Source: Hydrogenophaga sp. RAC07 | GTDB taxonomy: Bacteria; Pseudomonadota; Gammaproteobacteria; Burkholderiales; Burkholderiaceae_C | Length of the DNA: 64,000 nucleotides | Assembly: GCF_001713375.1 (NCBI RefSeq) | Contig: NZ_CP016449.1 | Location: 4,445,501-4,509,500 of the forward strand | Reading direction: 5' to 3' | Shown: in pieces, positions 33,114 through 42,263 of the stretch | Position numbering within the stretch: position 1 is the stretch's first letter | How the letters are laid out: the number at the start of each line of letters is the position of its first letter | Notes under the pieces: model-generated | Database searches by the model: none | What the model was told of the DNA's origin: nothing | Seen by the model: only the letters and a program-made list of their open reading frames with translations | Position numbers and translations under genes: made by a program

Positions 33114-34048
33114 GGCACACCTGTGTGGTTGAAGGCCGCGTGAAGGACCTGCATCGTGGGCCGCCATGAAGCCGAACCCGTGATGTGCCGGACCTGTTCC
33201 AGCGTGGTCGCCAGGCGCTGCGGCTGGTTGGTCGAGAACAGCAGGCGGTTCTCAAACTGGTGCAGCGCATAGGCCAGTGCAAGTGCGCCGGTGGCCGCCG
33301 TCGGGTCCGTGCCGACGGTCAGCAGGCTCGCCAACTGTTCTTCGAGTTGGCTGTCTTGAGCCATCTGCCGGGTGATGGCGGGTGCGGTGAAGCGGAACGC
33401 GCCATGCAGGATGTCGGTGGACGCGGCTGGTGCCCCGTCCAGGCCGGGCGCCGGACAGCGGTACTGCAGCAACGTGCCGAAGTGCACGAGCTGGTCGTGT
33501 GACTCGCCGGTGGAGCTGCCATAGGCCCCCAGCCGGCCTTCGGCCATGCAGCGTTCGAACAGCGGCTTCAAGGGGGCCAGCGTGTCGTGGGCTTGCGCCT
33601 CGTGCAGCAGCAGGCCGTCCACCCGCTCGCGTTGCAGCAAGCGCAGGCTGGTCTCCACGGACCGGGCGATGAAGTCGGGATTGAAGTTCGCGGGCGGGGC
33701 GCGGTGGGCCATGCCTTTGAGCACGGCGCTGCGCAGACCCGGGATGTGCCGGGCCAGGGGCTTGACGATGGCCCGCGCTGTCTGCAGGAGGCCGGGCGAA
33801 GCCGGGCGGGCCAGCCCGGCCTTGGTGAATACCGTGACGGCTTCTTGCCGACCCCGGAGGGCCTCGCCCAGCACGGTTTCGGACATGCCCAGGCCGTAGG
33901 GGGGCGCGGTGTCGAAGTGGCGAATACCCAGGTCCAGCGCCGCGTGCACGAGCCGCAGGGCGTTGGCCTTCTCGGGGCCGCCCTTGAGCCGGCCACAGCC
34001 GAAGCCCAGCCGTTGCGAGATGAGGTCGGTGCGGGTGTCCATCGTCAT
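33101..34048 (-). CDS. Aldo/keto reductase
   Basis: A 315-residue TIM-barrel reductase. The tetrad is recognisable: Asp and Tyr in FDTAPPYGLGMSE, Lys in VFTKAG, and His in LLLHEAQ. NAD(P)H-dependent carbonyl reduction is expected. It is translationally coupled to the GMC oxidoreductase gene upstream (ATGA) and to the polymerase gene downstream, which suggests an oxidation-reduction pair acting on a sugar or other polymer precursor; this is inference. An internal ATG two codons later is an alternative start. Confidence 0.9.
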   Translation of the reverse strand: MTMDTRTDLISQRLGFGCGRLKGGPEKANALRLVHAALDLGIRHFDTAPPYGLGMSETVLGEALRGRQEAVTVFTKAGLARPASPGLLQTARAIVKPLARHIPGLRSAVLKGMAHRAPPANFNPDFIARSVETSLRLLQRERVDGLLLHEAQAHDTLAPLKPLFERCMAEGRLGAYGSSTGESHDQLVHFGTLLQYRCPAPGLDGAPAASTDILHGAFRFTAPAITRQMAQDSQLEEQLASLLTVGTDPTAATGALALAYALHQFENRLLFSTNQPQRLATTLEQVRHITGSASWRPTMQVLHAAFNHTGVPCAA

Positions 34049-35652
34049 GCGGTCGCCGGTTCGCGCTGCAGCCGCTCGGCCAGCCGGGCCGTGAGCGCCA
34101 TGGCGGTGAAGGTGGGGTTGGCGTAGCTGGAGGTGCGGAACACGGCGGCACCGGCCACGAAGAGGTTGCGGGTGCCGAACACGCGCAGCTCGCTGTCGAC
34201 CACGCCGTCACCCGCGTGGTGGCCCATGCGTGCACCGCCGCACTGGTGGAAGGTGTCGCGGGCGTGGTCGAGCACGCGGGTGTCTTCGGTGTCGAGCAGC
34301 GCGTCGATCTCCACCCGGGCCAGGCCGGCGGCCAGCAGGCTGTCGCCGATGCGGCGCACAAAGGCGGCCATGGCGCGCACCTCGGGCTGGCCGCCGATGC
34401 GCCAGTCCAGCGAGGCCAGCGGCATGCCGAAGCGGTCCTTGCGTTCGGGGTCGAGCGTGATGCGGCTGTCGTCGCGGGGCAGTTGTTCGGCGTGCATGAC
34501 GAGCCAGACACCGCGGTCGCCGGGGTTGTAGATGCGGTGGTGCCGCAGGTACTGCACGATCATCGGCACCCAGGCGCTGCCCATGCCCTTGACGTGGCGC
34601 AGCACCTCGCCCAGGTTCAGGCCGAGACCTTGGCGAGGCAGCCCGCCGCGCATCAGCGAGCGCACCAGCACTTTCAGATGCTGCAGGTGTTCGGCGATGC
34701 TGGACTCGAACGCGAAGTAGCCGGTGACGTTGAGTGCCGCCCCGGTGCCGGCGGTGGCCGGGCCGGTGTCCAGCCGCAGCTTGGGCTGGTACTTGTGTCC
34801 ACCGAGCACGATGTTCTGGAAGGTGCGCAGGAACCGGGGCTTGTCCAGCAGATGCACCCGGGCGCCGCGCATCTCCAGGTGGTCCTGGAAGCCCGCGCCC
34901 ACCCAGGTGTTGTTCGCCCAGGGAGCCTGGGGCAGCTCGACTGCGCTGGCGAGCAGCAGACGGGCGATTTCGATGGTGCCGTTGGCCAGCACAAAACGCC
35001 GGCCCTGGATGGCGAGCGATGTGCCGTCGGGCAAGGCCACACGCACCGAGGTGATGTGCTCTCCATCGGGTGCGAGGTCCAGGCCCGTGGCGTGCGCGTG
35101 CAGCAAGACGGTGAGGTTCGGCGCGTTGTGCAGGCGTTCGCGGAAGTACCGCGCCATCGCAGGTTCCTTGAGCCAGCGCGTGAGGAACAGCGTGAACCCG
35201 GGGATGTCGGGGAAGCCCTCGCCGAAGAGCTTGTGCGCCTGCGGCGTGGACTCGTCCAGCACATCGGCCAGGCGCAGTTCCCGGGCCACGGCTTCGTACC
35301 AGGGCAAGAGGTCGTCGTAGCTGATGGGCCAGGGCGCATCGGCCACACCGGCACGGGCTTCGAAGTCCGATGGGACGAAGCCGGTGAGCTGACCGCCCCA
35401 GAGGTTGGAGGTGCCCCCCAGCGCGCGCCCGCGCGCCACGGAAATGCCGGTGTGCGCGCGGCCGGTGACGGTGGCGTCGTTGAGCGCTTGCGACGGCGCC
35501 TCGAAGCTGCCACCGCCGGTTTCCAGCACCAGCACGCGCTGGCCCCCGCGCTCCAGCAGCACGGCCAGCAACAGGGCCACCGTGCCACCACCGACGATGA
35601 CCACGTCGTGCGCGGTGTCCGGTGGCGGGCTGTGTTGCAGGTCAAAGATCAT
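34045..35652 (-). CDS. GMC-type FAD-dependent oxidoreductase
   Basis: A 535-residue flavoprotein with an N-terminal FAD motif (VVIVGGGTVALLLAVLLE), the GMC region ARGRALGGTSNLWGGQ, an FLANG-like RFVLANGTIEIARLLLAS, and the C-terminal CGGARMGHH...NLFVAGAAVFRTSSYANP that houses the active-site residues. Family members oxidise alcohols of sugars, cholines and sterols. There is no signal peptide. It sits between the flippase and aldo/keto reductase genes with 4-base overlaps on both sides. The reaction here is unknown; conversion of a hydroxyl to a keto group for later reduction is one model. Confidence 0.88.
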   Translation of the reverse strand: MIFDLQHSPPPDTAHDVVIVGGGTVALLLAVLLERGGQRVLVLETGGGSFEAPSQALNDATVTGRAHTGISVARGRALGGTSNLWGGQLTGFVPSDFEARAGVADAPWPISYDDLLPWYEAVARELRLADVLDESTPQAHKLFGEGFPDIPGFTLFLTRWLKEPAMARYFRERLHNAPNLTVLLHAHATGLDLAPDGEHITSVRVALPDGTSLAIQGRRFVLANGTIEIARLLLASAVELPQAPWANNTWVGAGFQDHLEMRGARVHLLDKPRFLRTFQNIVLGGHKYQPKLRLDTGPATAGTGAALNVTGYFAFESSIAEHLQHLKVLVRSLMRGGLPRQGLGLNLGEVLRHVKGMGSAWVPMIVQYLRHHRIYNPGDRGVWLVMHAEQLPRDDSRITLDPERKDRFGMPLASLDWRIGGQPEVRAMAAFVRRIGDSLLAAGLARVEIDALLDTEDTRVLDHARDTFHQCGGARMGHHAGDGVVDSELRVFGTRNLFVAGAAVFRTSSYANPTFTAMALTARLAERLQREPATA

Positions 35653-36971
35653 GCGGCGGCCCTCGCTGCGCGCAAGCGGTGCACGGCGCGCGTGGCGGTG
35701 AACCAGACCAGGGCCTCGCCCAGCACCATGGCGGCCACCACACCGGTCATGCCGGCGCTGCGCCAGGCCAGCCACGCCACGCCGAGCGAGACCACCGCGG
35801 CCACGAGGCTCTGCAGCGCCAGGCCGCGATGGCGGTTGATGGCCATGAGCACCACACGCGGAATCTGGGTGGCCGAACACACGGCCGCGTAGAGCAGGAA
35901 CAGCGCCATGCTGGTGGCGGTGAAGGGAATCTGGCCGTGGGTCCAGAGGTCCAGCAGCCACGGAGAAACCAGGTACACCAGCAGCGCGCCCGCGGCGGCG
36001 ATCAGCAGGCCCAGGCGGTTGGCGCGGCGGTAGAGCCTCCAGAAAGCGCCATCGTCCTTCTGACCGTTGAGGGCGGTGAGTTCCGGCCACAGCGGGTTGC
36101 TCAGGCCGTTGGTGATCTGCACCACGACGCGCGCCACGGTGCGGTAGGTGTTGAACACGGCGGTGGCGGCCGGGCCCAGCGTGGCCGCCACCAGCAAGGT
36201 GAAGCCTTGCAGGCTCAGCGCGTTGGTCAGCGATAGCGAGAGGAACAGCATGCCGGGCGCTGCGGCGTGCCGGATGTCGGCGAGGCTGGCGCGGTGCACG
36301 CCCCAGCGCAGAAAGTCGGTGCGCCGCTGGCTCAGCGCGATGGCCAGCACCGTGTAGGCCGCACGCGCGAGCAACGCGCCCGACGCGACGCCGAGGAAGC
36401 TCCGGGTGAGCACCAGACCGAGCAGGCCGCCCGCCCAGTCGGCCAGCCGGCCGGTGGTGACGAGGTAGGTGCCCGCGGCATAGCCGCCGGTGGCCTTGTA
36501 GACCACTTCGGCCAGGCTGCAGAACAGGCTGAGCACCACGCTGAGCGACAGCAGCATGAGCACCGTTTTCCATTGCGGCACGGCCAGCAGGGTGGCGGGC
36601 AGCAGCAGCAAGGTGGCGCCCACCACCAGCAAGACCATCAACGAGACGGACAACAGGAAGGCCACGGCGCTCTGAAACACCTCGGCAGCGCGCGCCTTCT
36701 GGCCTTGCGAGATCAGAGCGATCATCTGGTTGCTCGACGCGGTGGAGATGCCGGCATCGGCCAGCGACAAGTAAAACGGCAGCGCAGTGAGGGCCAGCCA
36801 GGTGCCGTAGGTGGCCATGTCCCAGTAGTGCAGGAACAGCGGCAGCGACACCAGCTGCGTGCCGATGCTGACCACCTGCGCATAGCCGTACGCACCGGCA
36901 CCCGACGCCAAACGCCCGGCGAGCGATGTCAGAACGGGTGGGTGTGTGCGCAAGGGGCGTGTGGCTGACAT
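35649..36971 (-). CDS. Polysaccharide flippase, Wzx-like
   Basis: A 440-residue protein with twelve or more membrane helices and no long soluble domain. The opening SGAGAYGYAQVVSIGTQLV and ADAGISTASSNQMIAL, and later NPLWPELTALNGQKDDGAF, resemble the MOP-family flippases that move undecaprenyl-linked repeat units across the inner membrane. It is 16 bases after gmd. Confidence 0.86.
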   Translation of the reverse strand: MSATRPLRTHPPVLTSLAGRLASGAGAYGYAQVVSIGTQLVSLPLFLHYWDMATYGTWLALTALPFYLSLADAGISTASSNQMIALISQGQKARAAEVFQSAVAFLLSVSLMVLLVVGATLLLLPATLLAVPQWKTVLMLLSLSVVLSLFCSLAEVVYKATGGYAAGTYLVTTGRLADWAGGLLGLVLTRSFLGVASGALLARAAYTVLAIALSQRRTDFLRWGVHRASLADIRHAAAPGMLFLSLSLTNALSLQGFTLLVAATLGPAATAVFNTYRTVARVVVQITNGLSNPLWPELTALNGQKDDGAFWRLYRRANRLGLLIAAAGALLVYLVSPWLLDLWTHGQIPFTATSMALFLLYAAVCSATQIPRVVLMAINRHRGLALQSLVAAVVSLGVAWLAWRSAGMTGVVAAMVLGEALVWFTATRAVHRLRAARAAA

Positions 36972-36987
36972 GGGCGTGCGGACGGGT

Positions 36988-38139
36988 TCAGTGTTCGCCG
37001 GTCACGGCCACCGCGTAGCCGTGGTGTTTCAGCAGGGCGTGTCGCTGTGCGTCGGCCAGGTCGGACACCACCATCTCCGCCACCATGTCCTGCAGCCCGA
37101 TCTGCGGCACCCAGCCCAGCGTGGCTTTGGCCTTGGTGGGGTCGCCCAGCAAGGTTTCCACTTCGGTGGGCCGGAAGTAGCGCGGGTCCACTTTCACGAC
37201 CACCTGGCCGGGCTGCAGCGCGGGCGCCCGGTCGCCCACGACCGACTGCACGACGGCCTGTTCGTTCACGCCCTCGCCCTCGAAGCTCAGCGTCACACCC
37301 AGCTCTTGGGCGGCCATGTCGATGAACTGGCGAACGCTGTACTGCACGCCTGTGGCGATGACGAAGTCTTCCGGACGCTCCTGCTGCAGCATCAACCACT
37401 GCATGTGCACGTAGTCCTTGGCGTGGCCCCAGTCGCGCAGCGAGTCCAGGTTGCCCATGTAAAGGCAGTGCTCCAGTCCCTGGCCGATGTTGGCCAGGCC
37501 GCGCGTGACCTTGCGGGTGACGAAGGTCTCGCCGCGGCGCGGGGATTCGTGGTTGAACAGGATGCCGTTGCAGGCGTACATGCCGTAGGCCTCGCGGTAG
37601 TTCACCACGATCCAGTACGCGTAGAGCTTGGCCACGGCGTAGGGGCTGCGCGGGTAGAAGGGGGTGGTTTCCTTTTGCGGGATTTCCTGCACCAGGCCGT
37701 AGAGCTCGGAGGTGCTGGCCTGGTAGAAGCGGGTCTTCTTTTCCAGCCCGAGGATGCGGATGGCCTCCAGCAGGCGCAGCGTGCCCAGGCCGTCCACGTC
37801 GGCGGTGTACTCCGGGCTGTCGAAGCTCACCGCCACATGGCTTTGCGCGCCGAGGTTGTAGATCTCGTCGGGCTGGGTTTCCTGCACGATGCGGATCAGG
37901 TTGCTGGTGTCGCTCAGGTCGCCGTAGTGCAGCTTGAAGCGGGCGTTCTCGATGTGCGGGTCCTGGTAGATGTGGTCCACGCGCTGGGTGTTGAACTGGC
38001 TGCTGCGGCGCTTGATGCCGTGCACGACGTAGCCCTTGTCGAGCAGCAGCTCGGCGAGGTAGGAGCCGTCCTGTCCGGTGACGCCGGTGATGAGGGCGAC
38101 CTTGGGCTGGACGTTGTGGGTGGGTGGGTTTTTGGTCAT
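36988..38139 (-). CDS. gmd: GDP-mannose 4,6-dehydratase
   Basis: A 383-residue short-chain dehydratase. NADP site [20 protein letters not shown], active-site region STSELYG with [15 protein letters not shown] (Tyr-x3-Lys), and NFHES-like [17 protein letters not shown] are all present. It makes GDP-4-keto-6-deoxymannose for the next enzyme, Fcl, whose gene overlaps by four bases. GDP-mannose must come from elsewhere since no manC is in the window. Confidence 0.97.
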   Translation of the reverse strand: MTKNPPTHNVQPKVALITGVTGQDGSYLAELLLDKGYVVHGIKRRSSQFNTQRVDHIYQDPHIENARFKLHYGDLSDTSNLIRIVQETQPDEIYNLGAQSHVAVSFDSPEYTADVDGLGTLRLLEAIRILGLEKKTRFYQASTSELYGLVQEIPQKETTPFYPRSPYAVAKLYAYWIVVNYREAYGMYACNGILFNHESPRRGETFVTRKVTRGLANIGQGLEHCLYMGNLDSLRDWGHAKDYVHMQWLMLQQERPEDFVIATGVQYSVRQFIDMAAQELGVTLSFEGEGVNEQAVVQSVVGDRAPALQPGQVVVKVDPRYFRPTEVETLLGDPTKAKATLGWVPQIGLQDMVAEMVVSDLADAQRHALLKHHGYAVAVTGEH

Positions 38140-39134
38140 GGTGCGGTGTGCTGTCGTTGAGCGGTTTGCTGCAGGAAGTCCTGGTAGGTGAGGGCCAGTC
38201 CGCTGGTGAGATCGACCTTCTGCGTCTGCCAGCCCAAGCTGTGCAGGCGGCTGCTGTCCATGAGCTTGCGGGCGGTGCCGTCGGGCTTGGTGGCGTCAAA
38301 ACGGATCTGCCCGGCGAAGCCGGTGACGTGGGCGATGCTGTGGGCGAGCTCGGCGATGGTCATGTCCGACCCGTAGCCCACATTGATGTGGCTCAGCGTG
38401 GGCTGGGTGTGTTGCTCGTAGAGCGCCTTGGGCAGGTTCATCACGTGCACGCAGGCCGATGCCATGTCGTCGACAAACAGGAACTCGCGCAGGGGTGTGC
38501 CGCTGCCCCAGATGGCGACCTCGGGCGCGCCGGTCACCCGGGCTTCGTGGAAGCGGCGGATCAGCGCAGGGATGACGTGGCTGTTTTCGGGGTGGTAGTT
38601 GTCGCCCGGTCCATAGAGGTTGGTGGGCATGACGCTGCGGTAATCCACGCCGTGGCTGGCACCGAACTGGCGGTTGTAGCTTTCGCAGAGCTTGATGCCG
38701 GCGATCTTGGCCACGGCGTAGGGCTCATTGGTGGCTTCGAGCAGCCCGGTGAGCAGGGCTTGCTCGCTCATGGGCTGCGGAGCGAGCTTGGGGTAGATGC
38801 AGCTGGATCCGAGGAACAGCAGCTTCTGCACGCCGTTGCAGAACGCAGCCTCGATCACGTTGGCCGCGATCATGAGGTTCTGGTAGATGAAGTCGGCGGG
38901 AAAGGTGTGGTTGGCGTGGATGCCGCCCACCTTGGCCGCGGCGAGGTAGACCTGCTGCGGTTTGGTCCTTGCGAAGAAGGCGCGAACGGCGGCCTGGTCG
39001 GTCAGGTTGAGTTCGGCGTGGGTGCGCGTGAGGATGTGGCTGGCGGGGTGGCCGGCGGCGAGCAGCTGGCGCACGATGGCCGAGCCGACCATGCCGCGGT
39101 GGCCGGCCACATAGATGGTTTCAGGTGTGTTCAT
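38136..39134 (-). CDS. fcl: GDP-L-fucose synthase
   Basis: A 332-residue epimerase/reductase. [17 protein letters not shown] binds [32 protein letters not shown] (Tyr-x3-Lys) and [12 protein letters not shown] are diagnostic. It converts the Gmd product to GDP-L-fucose, so the polymer very probably contains fucose. It lies second in the operon, 36 bases after the initiating transferase. Confidence 0.97.
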   Translation of the reverse strand: MNTPETIYVAGHRGMVGSAIVRQLLAAGHPASHILTRTHAELNLTDQAAVRAFFARTKPQQVYLAAAKVGGIHANHTFPADFIYQNLMIAANVIEAAFCNGVQKLLFLGSSCIYPKLAPQPMSEQALLTGLLEATNEPYAVAKIAGIKLCESYNRQFGASHGVDYRSVMPTNLYGPGDNYHPENSHVIPALIRRFHEARVTGAPEVAIWGSGTPLREFLFVDDMASACVHVMNLPKALYEQHTQPTLSHINVGYGSDMTIAELAHSIAHVTGFAGQIRFDATKPDGTARKLMDSSRLHSLGWQTQKVDLTSGLALTYQDFLQQTAQRQHTAP

Positions 39135-39170
39135 GGCGGTGGGGAGTGGGCAGTGAGCGGTGGGTGGGCA

Positions 39171-40742
39171 TCAGCAGGCGCCTTCTTGTTTGAGCACCAC
39201 GCGCACGGTGCGCAGCATGATCACGATGTCGTACCAGAGCGACCAGTTGCGCACGTACCAGAGGTCCATGTTGATGCGGTGCTGGAAGGTGCTGGTGCTG
39301 CGCCCGCTGATCTGCCACAGGCCGGTGATGCCGGGGCGGGCCTTGCCGTAGGCGGCAATGCTCTTGCCGTACTCGTCCAGCTCACGGGCCAGCAGCGGGC
39401 GCGGGCCGACCAGGCTCATGTGACCGCGCAAGACGTTGATGAGCTGGGGCAGCTCGTCGATGCTGGTGCGGCGGATGAGGTGGCCGATCTTGGTGATGCG
39501 GGGGTCGTTGGCGAGCTTGAAGTTGCTGGCCAGGTACTGCACGTAGAGTTTTTCGTTCTCGGTTTTCCAGCGCTCCAGGGCACCGTCGGCGTCCATCACC
39601 ATGCTGCGGAACTTGATGAAATCGAACAGCTGGCCGTCCACCCCCACGCGCTTCTGCACGAAGAACACCGGGCCGGCGTCGTCGCGCTTGATGCGCCACG
39701 CGACCCAGGCGAACAGCGGCGCCAGCAGCACCAGCAGGGCGGCAGCACCGGCCATGTCGAGCGCGCGCTTGAGCACCTGCGGGCCGCGGCGGTTGAGGTT
39801 GTTACGGGCGCGCAGCAGCAACACGTCGTGACTGAAAAAGTGCGAGACCTCCATGCCGTAGATGGGCAGGCCGCCGAGCGCGGGCACCATCACCAGGTCG
39901 TCGCGGGTGAGCATGAGGTCCTGCGCCAGTTCACGCAGCCAGTTGTTGTCACGAACGCCGAGCACGCCCACCAGCTGGTAGGAGCCGGGCCGCGCAAGGA
40001 ACTCGCGCACGCCGGGGCTGAGCGCGGTGGGTGCGGCCACGTATTCACCGAGCTCAACCAGCCGTGCGCCGGGGTCGGGGCAGACGACGGCCACAGGCTT
40101 GTAGCCCAGCAGCGGCTCGCTCGCGAGCGCGGCGGCGGCCTTCTCGACGTCCTCGGGGTGGCCGATGAGCACATAGGGTTGTGTGAGCAGACCGGCCCGC
40201 AGCAGCCAGGTGCGGATGGCCAGGCGGGCCAGTGGCAGGAAGATCAGCACCAGGCCCCAGGTGGCGCCGGTCCACAAGCGCGAGAGCGGCCACTTGGCGA
40301 GGTAGATGACCATCGCGTCGAGCAGCGCTGCCAGCACGATGACCTGGATCAACTGGCGGGTTTCGTCCCACCAGGGCTTGCGGCGGTGGGCGGAGTAGTG
40401 GCCTTGCACCGTCCACATCCAGCTCACGATGGTCAGGGCAATCGCGGCGAACAGCATCACGCGCAGGTGGCCATTGGCGGCCCACCAGACGTTCATCGCC
40501 TGCGGCAGGCTCATGTCGTGGAGCAGCCAGGCGGGCAGGCGCCCGGCGACGAAGCAGAGCGCAAGCACCAGCAGGTCGGTGAACACCAGCCAGGCCTTGG
40601 CCTGTCGCTGACGTTCGTTCAGGTTGGCCCAGGGAGCGAGGCTGCGGGCGAGGTCGTGTTCGTTGAAGAACGGGACGATGGTGCGCTGGCCGCTTTCGGC
40701 GGGCGGCGGCCTCTCGAAGGGACGGGTGCGTGCGCGCGCCAT
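39171..40742 (-). CDS. Undecaprenyl-phosphate sugar phosphotransferase (WbaP/WcaJ-type initiating enzyme)
   Basis: A 523-residue polyprenyl phosphate hexose-1-phosphate transferase. Four or more N-terminal helices (about 50-190), a central nucleotide-binding-like domain, and the catalytic C-terminus with KRALDMAGAAALLVLLAPLF, PVFFVQKRVGVDG, FKFRSMVMDAD, LPQLINVLRGHMSLVGPRP and RPGITGLWQISGRS. It starts each repeat unit by loading glucose- or galactose-1-phosphate on the carrier. It is the first gene of the locus and lies behind a predicted promoter. Confidence 0.92.
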   Translation of the reverse strand: MARARTRPFERPPPAESGQRTIVPFFNEHDLARSLAPWANLNERQRQAKAWLVFTDLLVLALCFVAGRLPAWLLHDMSLPQAMNVWWAANGHLRVMLFAAIALTIVSWMWTVQGHYSAHRRKPWWDETRQLIQVIVLAALLDAMVIYLAKWPLSRLWTGATWGLVLIFLPLARLAIRTWLLRAGLLTQPYVLIGHPEDVEKAAAALASEPLLGYKPVAVVCPDPGARLVELGEYVAAPTALSPGVREFLARPGSYQLVGVLGVRDNNWLRELAQDLMLTRDDLVMVPALGGLPIYGMEVSHFFSHDVLLLRARNNLNRRGPQVLKRALDMAGAAALLVLLAPLFAWVAWRIKRDDAGPVFFVQKRVGVDGQLFDFIKFRSMVMDADGALERWKTENEKLYVQYLASNFKLANDPRITKIGHLIRRTSIDELPQLINVLRGHMSLVGPRPLLARELDEYGKSIAAYGKARPGITGLWQISGRSTSTFQHRINMDLWYVRNWSLWYDIVIMLRTVRVVLKQEGAC

Positions 40743-41080
40743 GTCAGCACCTCTTTCGTGTGGAGATGTTCATGGCGTGGACCCCATGCCGGTGCACGGG
40801 ATGCACTCGCATGGAGCGCGGAAACGTCTGGTGGTTGAAGCACGACATGAAAGGACACCCTGAGTTCGTTGTGTGCGCTGACGTACAGTCGCGCACTTGT
40901 TTTTTCATTCTTATGGCGGGTAGCGCAGGTGCATGTAACGAGCTTTGAGTAAAGCGACGAGGAGTGCGCTGGATCGAACATTGCTTCGATACGCTGACCC
41001 CGGGCGAGTGGGTGGACTGCGCCGCAATTGATGGCTCTTGTGATGTTCGACAGAGCCGGGTTCTCAAGGAGGTTGAAACG
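40743..41080. other. 338-base leader/intergenic region upstream of the exopolysaccharide operon
   Basis: No convincing protein gene on either strand. It must contain the main promoter of the 19-gene minus-strand locus and the promoter of the plus-strand transposase-like gene. A candidate minus-strand promoter is listed at 40910-40938, leaving a leader of about 160 bases before the first gene. A T-run (CTTGTTTTTTC, 40896-40906) lies in the leader. Confidence 0.5.
40910..40938 (-). promoter_or_regulatory. Candidate sigma-70 promoter of the exopolysaccharide operon
   Basis: On the minus strand TTACAT (-35-like) is followed after 17 bases by CATAAG (-10-like), each matching four of six consensus bases. 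The spacing is ideal and the position precedes the first gene. The score is modest. Confidence 0.4.
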
Positions 41081-42205
41081 ATGCGAGTTGCCGAAGCGAT
41101 CGAACTGGATGCGAAGACCACATCCGAGTTGCTCACGCTGTCCAAAGGCAGACGGGTTGAGGCCCGTGTGCAGCAACGTGCCAACGTCATCCTGCTGGCG
41201 GCGCAAGGTTGGCAAAACAAGAACATTGCCCAGGAGGTCAAGCTGGACCGCCGACAAGTGGCGTTGTGGCGGCGGCGCTTCATTGAAGGCGGCCTGCCTG
41301 CCCTGCTGAAAGACGCGTCGCGTTCAGGGCGCACACCGAGCGTGACGTCCGAAGTCGAGTCGCACATCCTGCACACCACATTGCACGAGCAACCGGCTTC
41401 GGGCGCGCCATGGAGCACCCGCACACTGGCCTTGCACCTGGGCCTGAGCGCCACCACCATCGGACGGGTGTGGCGACGCAACGGCATCCAGCCGCACCTG
41501 AACAGCACGGCCAAGGTGTCAGCCGGGGCTGCGCTTCACATCGACACCGAGTGGGTGGATGTCGTGGGGCTGTACATGAACCCGCGCGAGCGTGTGCTGG
41601 TGCTCAGCTGCGCCGGGAACGGCCATGTCCACACGCCCGGCCGCACCCAGCACCTGGTTGATGGCGCCCCGGCCAGCGACCACGGGCGCCATGTCATGGC
41701 AATCCTGTTGCCCGCGCTGAAGAAACTGGAGGGCGCCGTGATCTCAGGGTGCCAGGATCGTCATCACCACGAGGAGTGGCTCCGGTTCCTTCGCCTGATC
41801 GAGCGCAAGACACCCAGGCACCTGCAATTGCACCTGATCGTGGACAACCAGGCCACGCACAAGCGTCCCAAGGTCCAGGCCTGGCTCGCCCAACACCCGC
41901 GCCTGGTCGTGCATTCAACCCCCACCAATGCCTCTTGGTTGAACACGGTCAGGCGGTTGTTGCGCGACAACGCGAGGCACGGCATGCAGCACGACCGCTT
42001 CACCAGCGCGGCCGACCTCCAGCAAGCCATCGCGCAGCACATCGAGCGCCCGGGCAAGGAAGCCAAAGCATTCATCTGGACAGTCGACGCGCCGGACACC
42101 GCCCAGGTGACCCGCGCCAAGGCTGCGCTGGCGCGCTGGACGATAAGTGCAGACCAGAATGGTGCACTGCAGCATGAAGCCGATGTAACGGCTGCCTGGG
42201 CATGA
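41081..42205 (+). CDS. IS630-type transposase-like protein with altered catalytic residues
   Basis: A 374-residue protein led by a textbook AAGGAGG site. The N-terminal 135 residues form the IS630 DNA-binding region (LLAAQGWQNKNIAQEVKLDR, then RQVALWRRRF; LGLSATTIGRVWRRNGI). The catalytic half is recognisable (LIVDNQATHKRPKVQAW with Asp255; HSTPTNASWLN). As I recall the family, the first acid follows LSC in a CDEK context and the last acid lies in WLNxVER; here these are Ala178 and Arg291, so two of three DDE acids seem lost. It has no frameshift or stop. No clear terminal inverted repeats were found. It may be a dead insertion sequence or an exapted DNA-binding protein. Confidence 0.8.
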   Translation: MRVAEAIELDAKTTSELLTLSKGRRVEARVQQRANVILLAAQGWQNKNIAQEVKLDRRQVALWRRRFIEGGLPALLKDASRSGRTPSVTSEVESHILHTTLHEQPASGAPWSTRTLALHLGLSATTIGRVWRRNGIQPHLNSTAKVSAGAALHIDTEWVDVVGLYMNPRERVLVLSCAGNGHVHTPGRTQHLVDGAPASDHGRHVMAILLPALKKLEGAVISGCQDRHHHEEWLRFLRLIERKTPRHLQLHLIVDNQATHKRPKVQAWLAQHPRLVVHSTPTNASWLNTVRRLLRDNARHGMQHDRFTSAADLQQAIAQHIERPGKEAKAFIWTVDAPDTAQVTRAKAALARWTISADQNGALQHEADVTAAWA

Positions 42206-42222
42206 GTGGGGTTCTTACATCC

Positions 42223-42237
42223 CGAAACGAGGTTTCG
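42223..42237. repeat. Small hairpin after the transposase-like gene
   Basis: CGAAAC and GTTTCG enclose GAG, 18 bases after the transposase-like stop and 27 before the converging fibre-operon end. With no T-run it could be a weak terminator or a remnant insertion-sequence end. Confidence 0.3.
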
Positions 42238-42263
42238 TGGACGGGCCGGCGGCCGTCGAACGC

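Noticed and set aside
40911-40937. ops-like sequence (GGCGGGTAGCGC) near the exopolysaccharide promoter
   Set aside because: It has an extra G relative to the RfaH ops element and points away from the operon.
40743-42263. Terminal inverted repeats of an IS630 element
   Set aside because: I compared the flanks of the transposase-like gene by eye and found no convincing matched ends or TA duplication.
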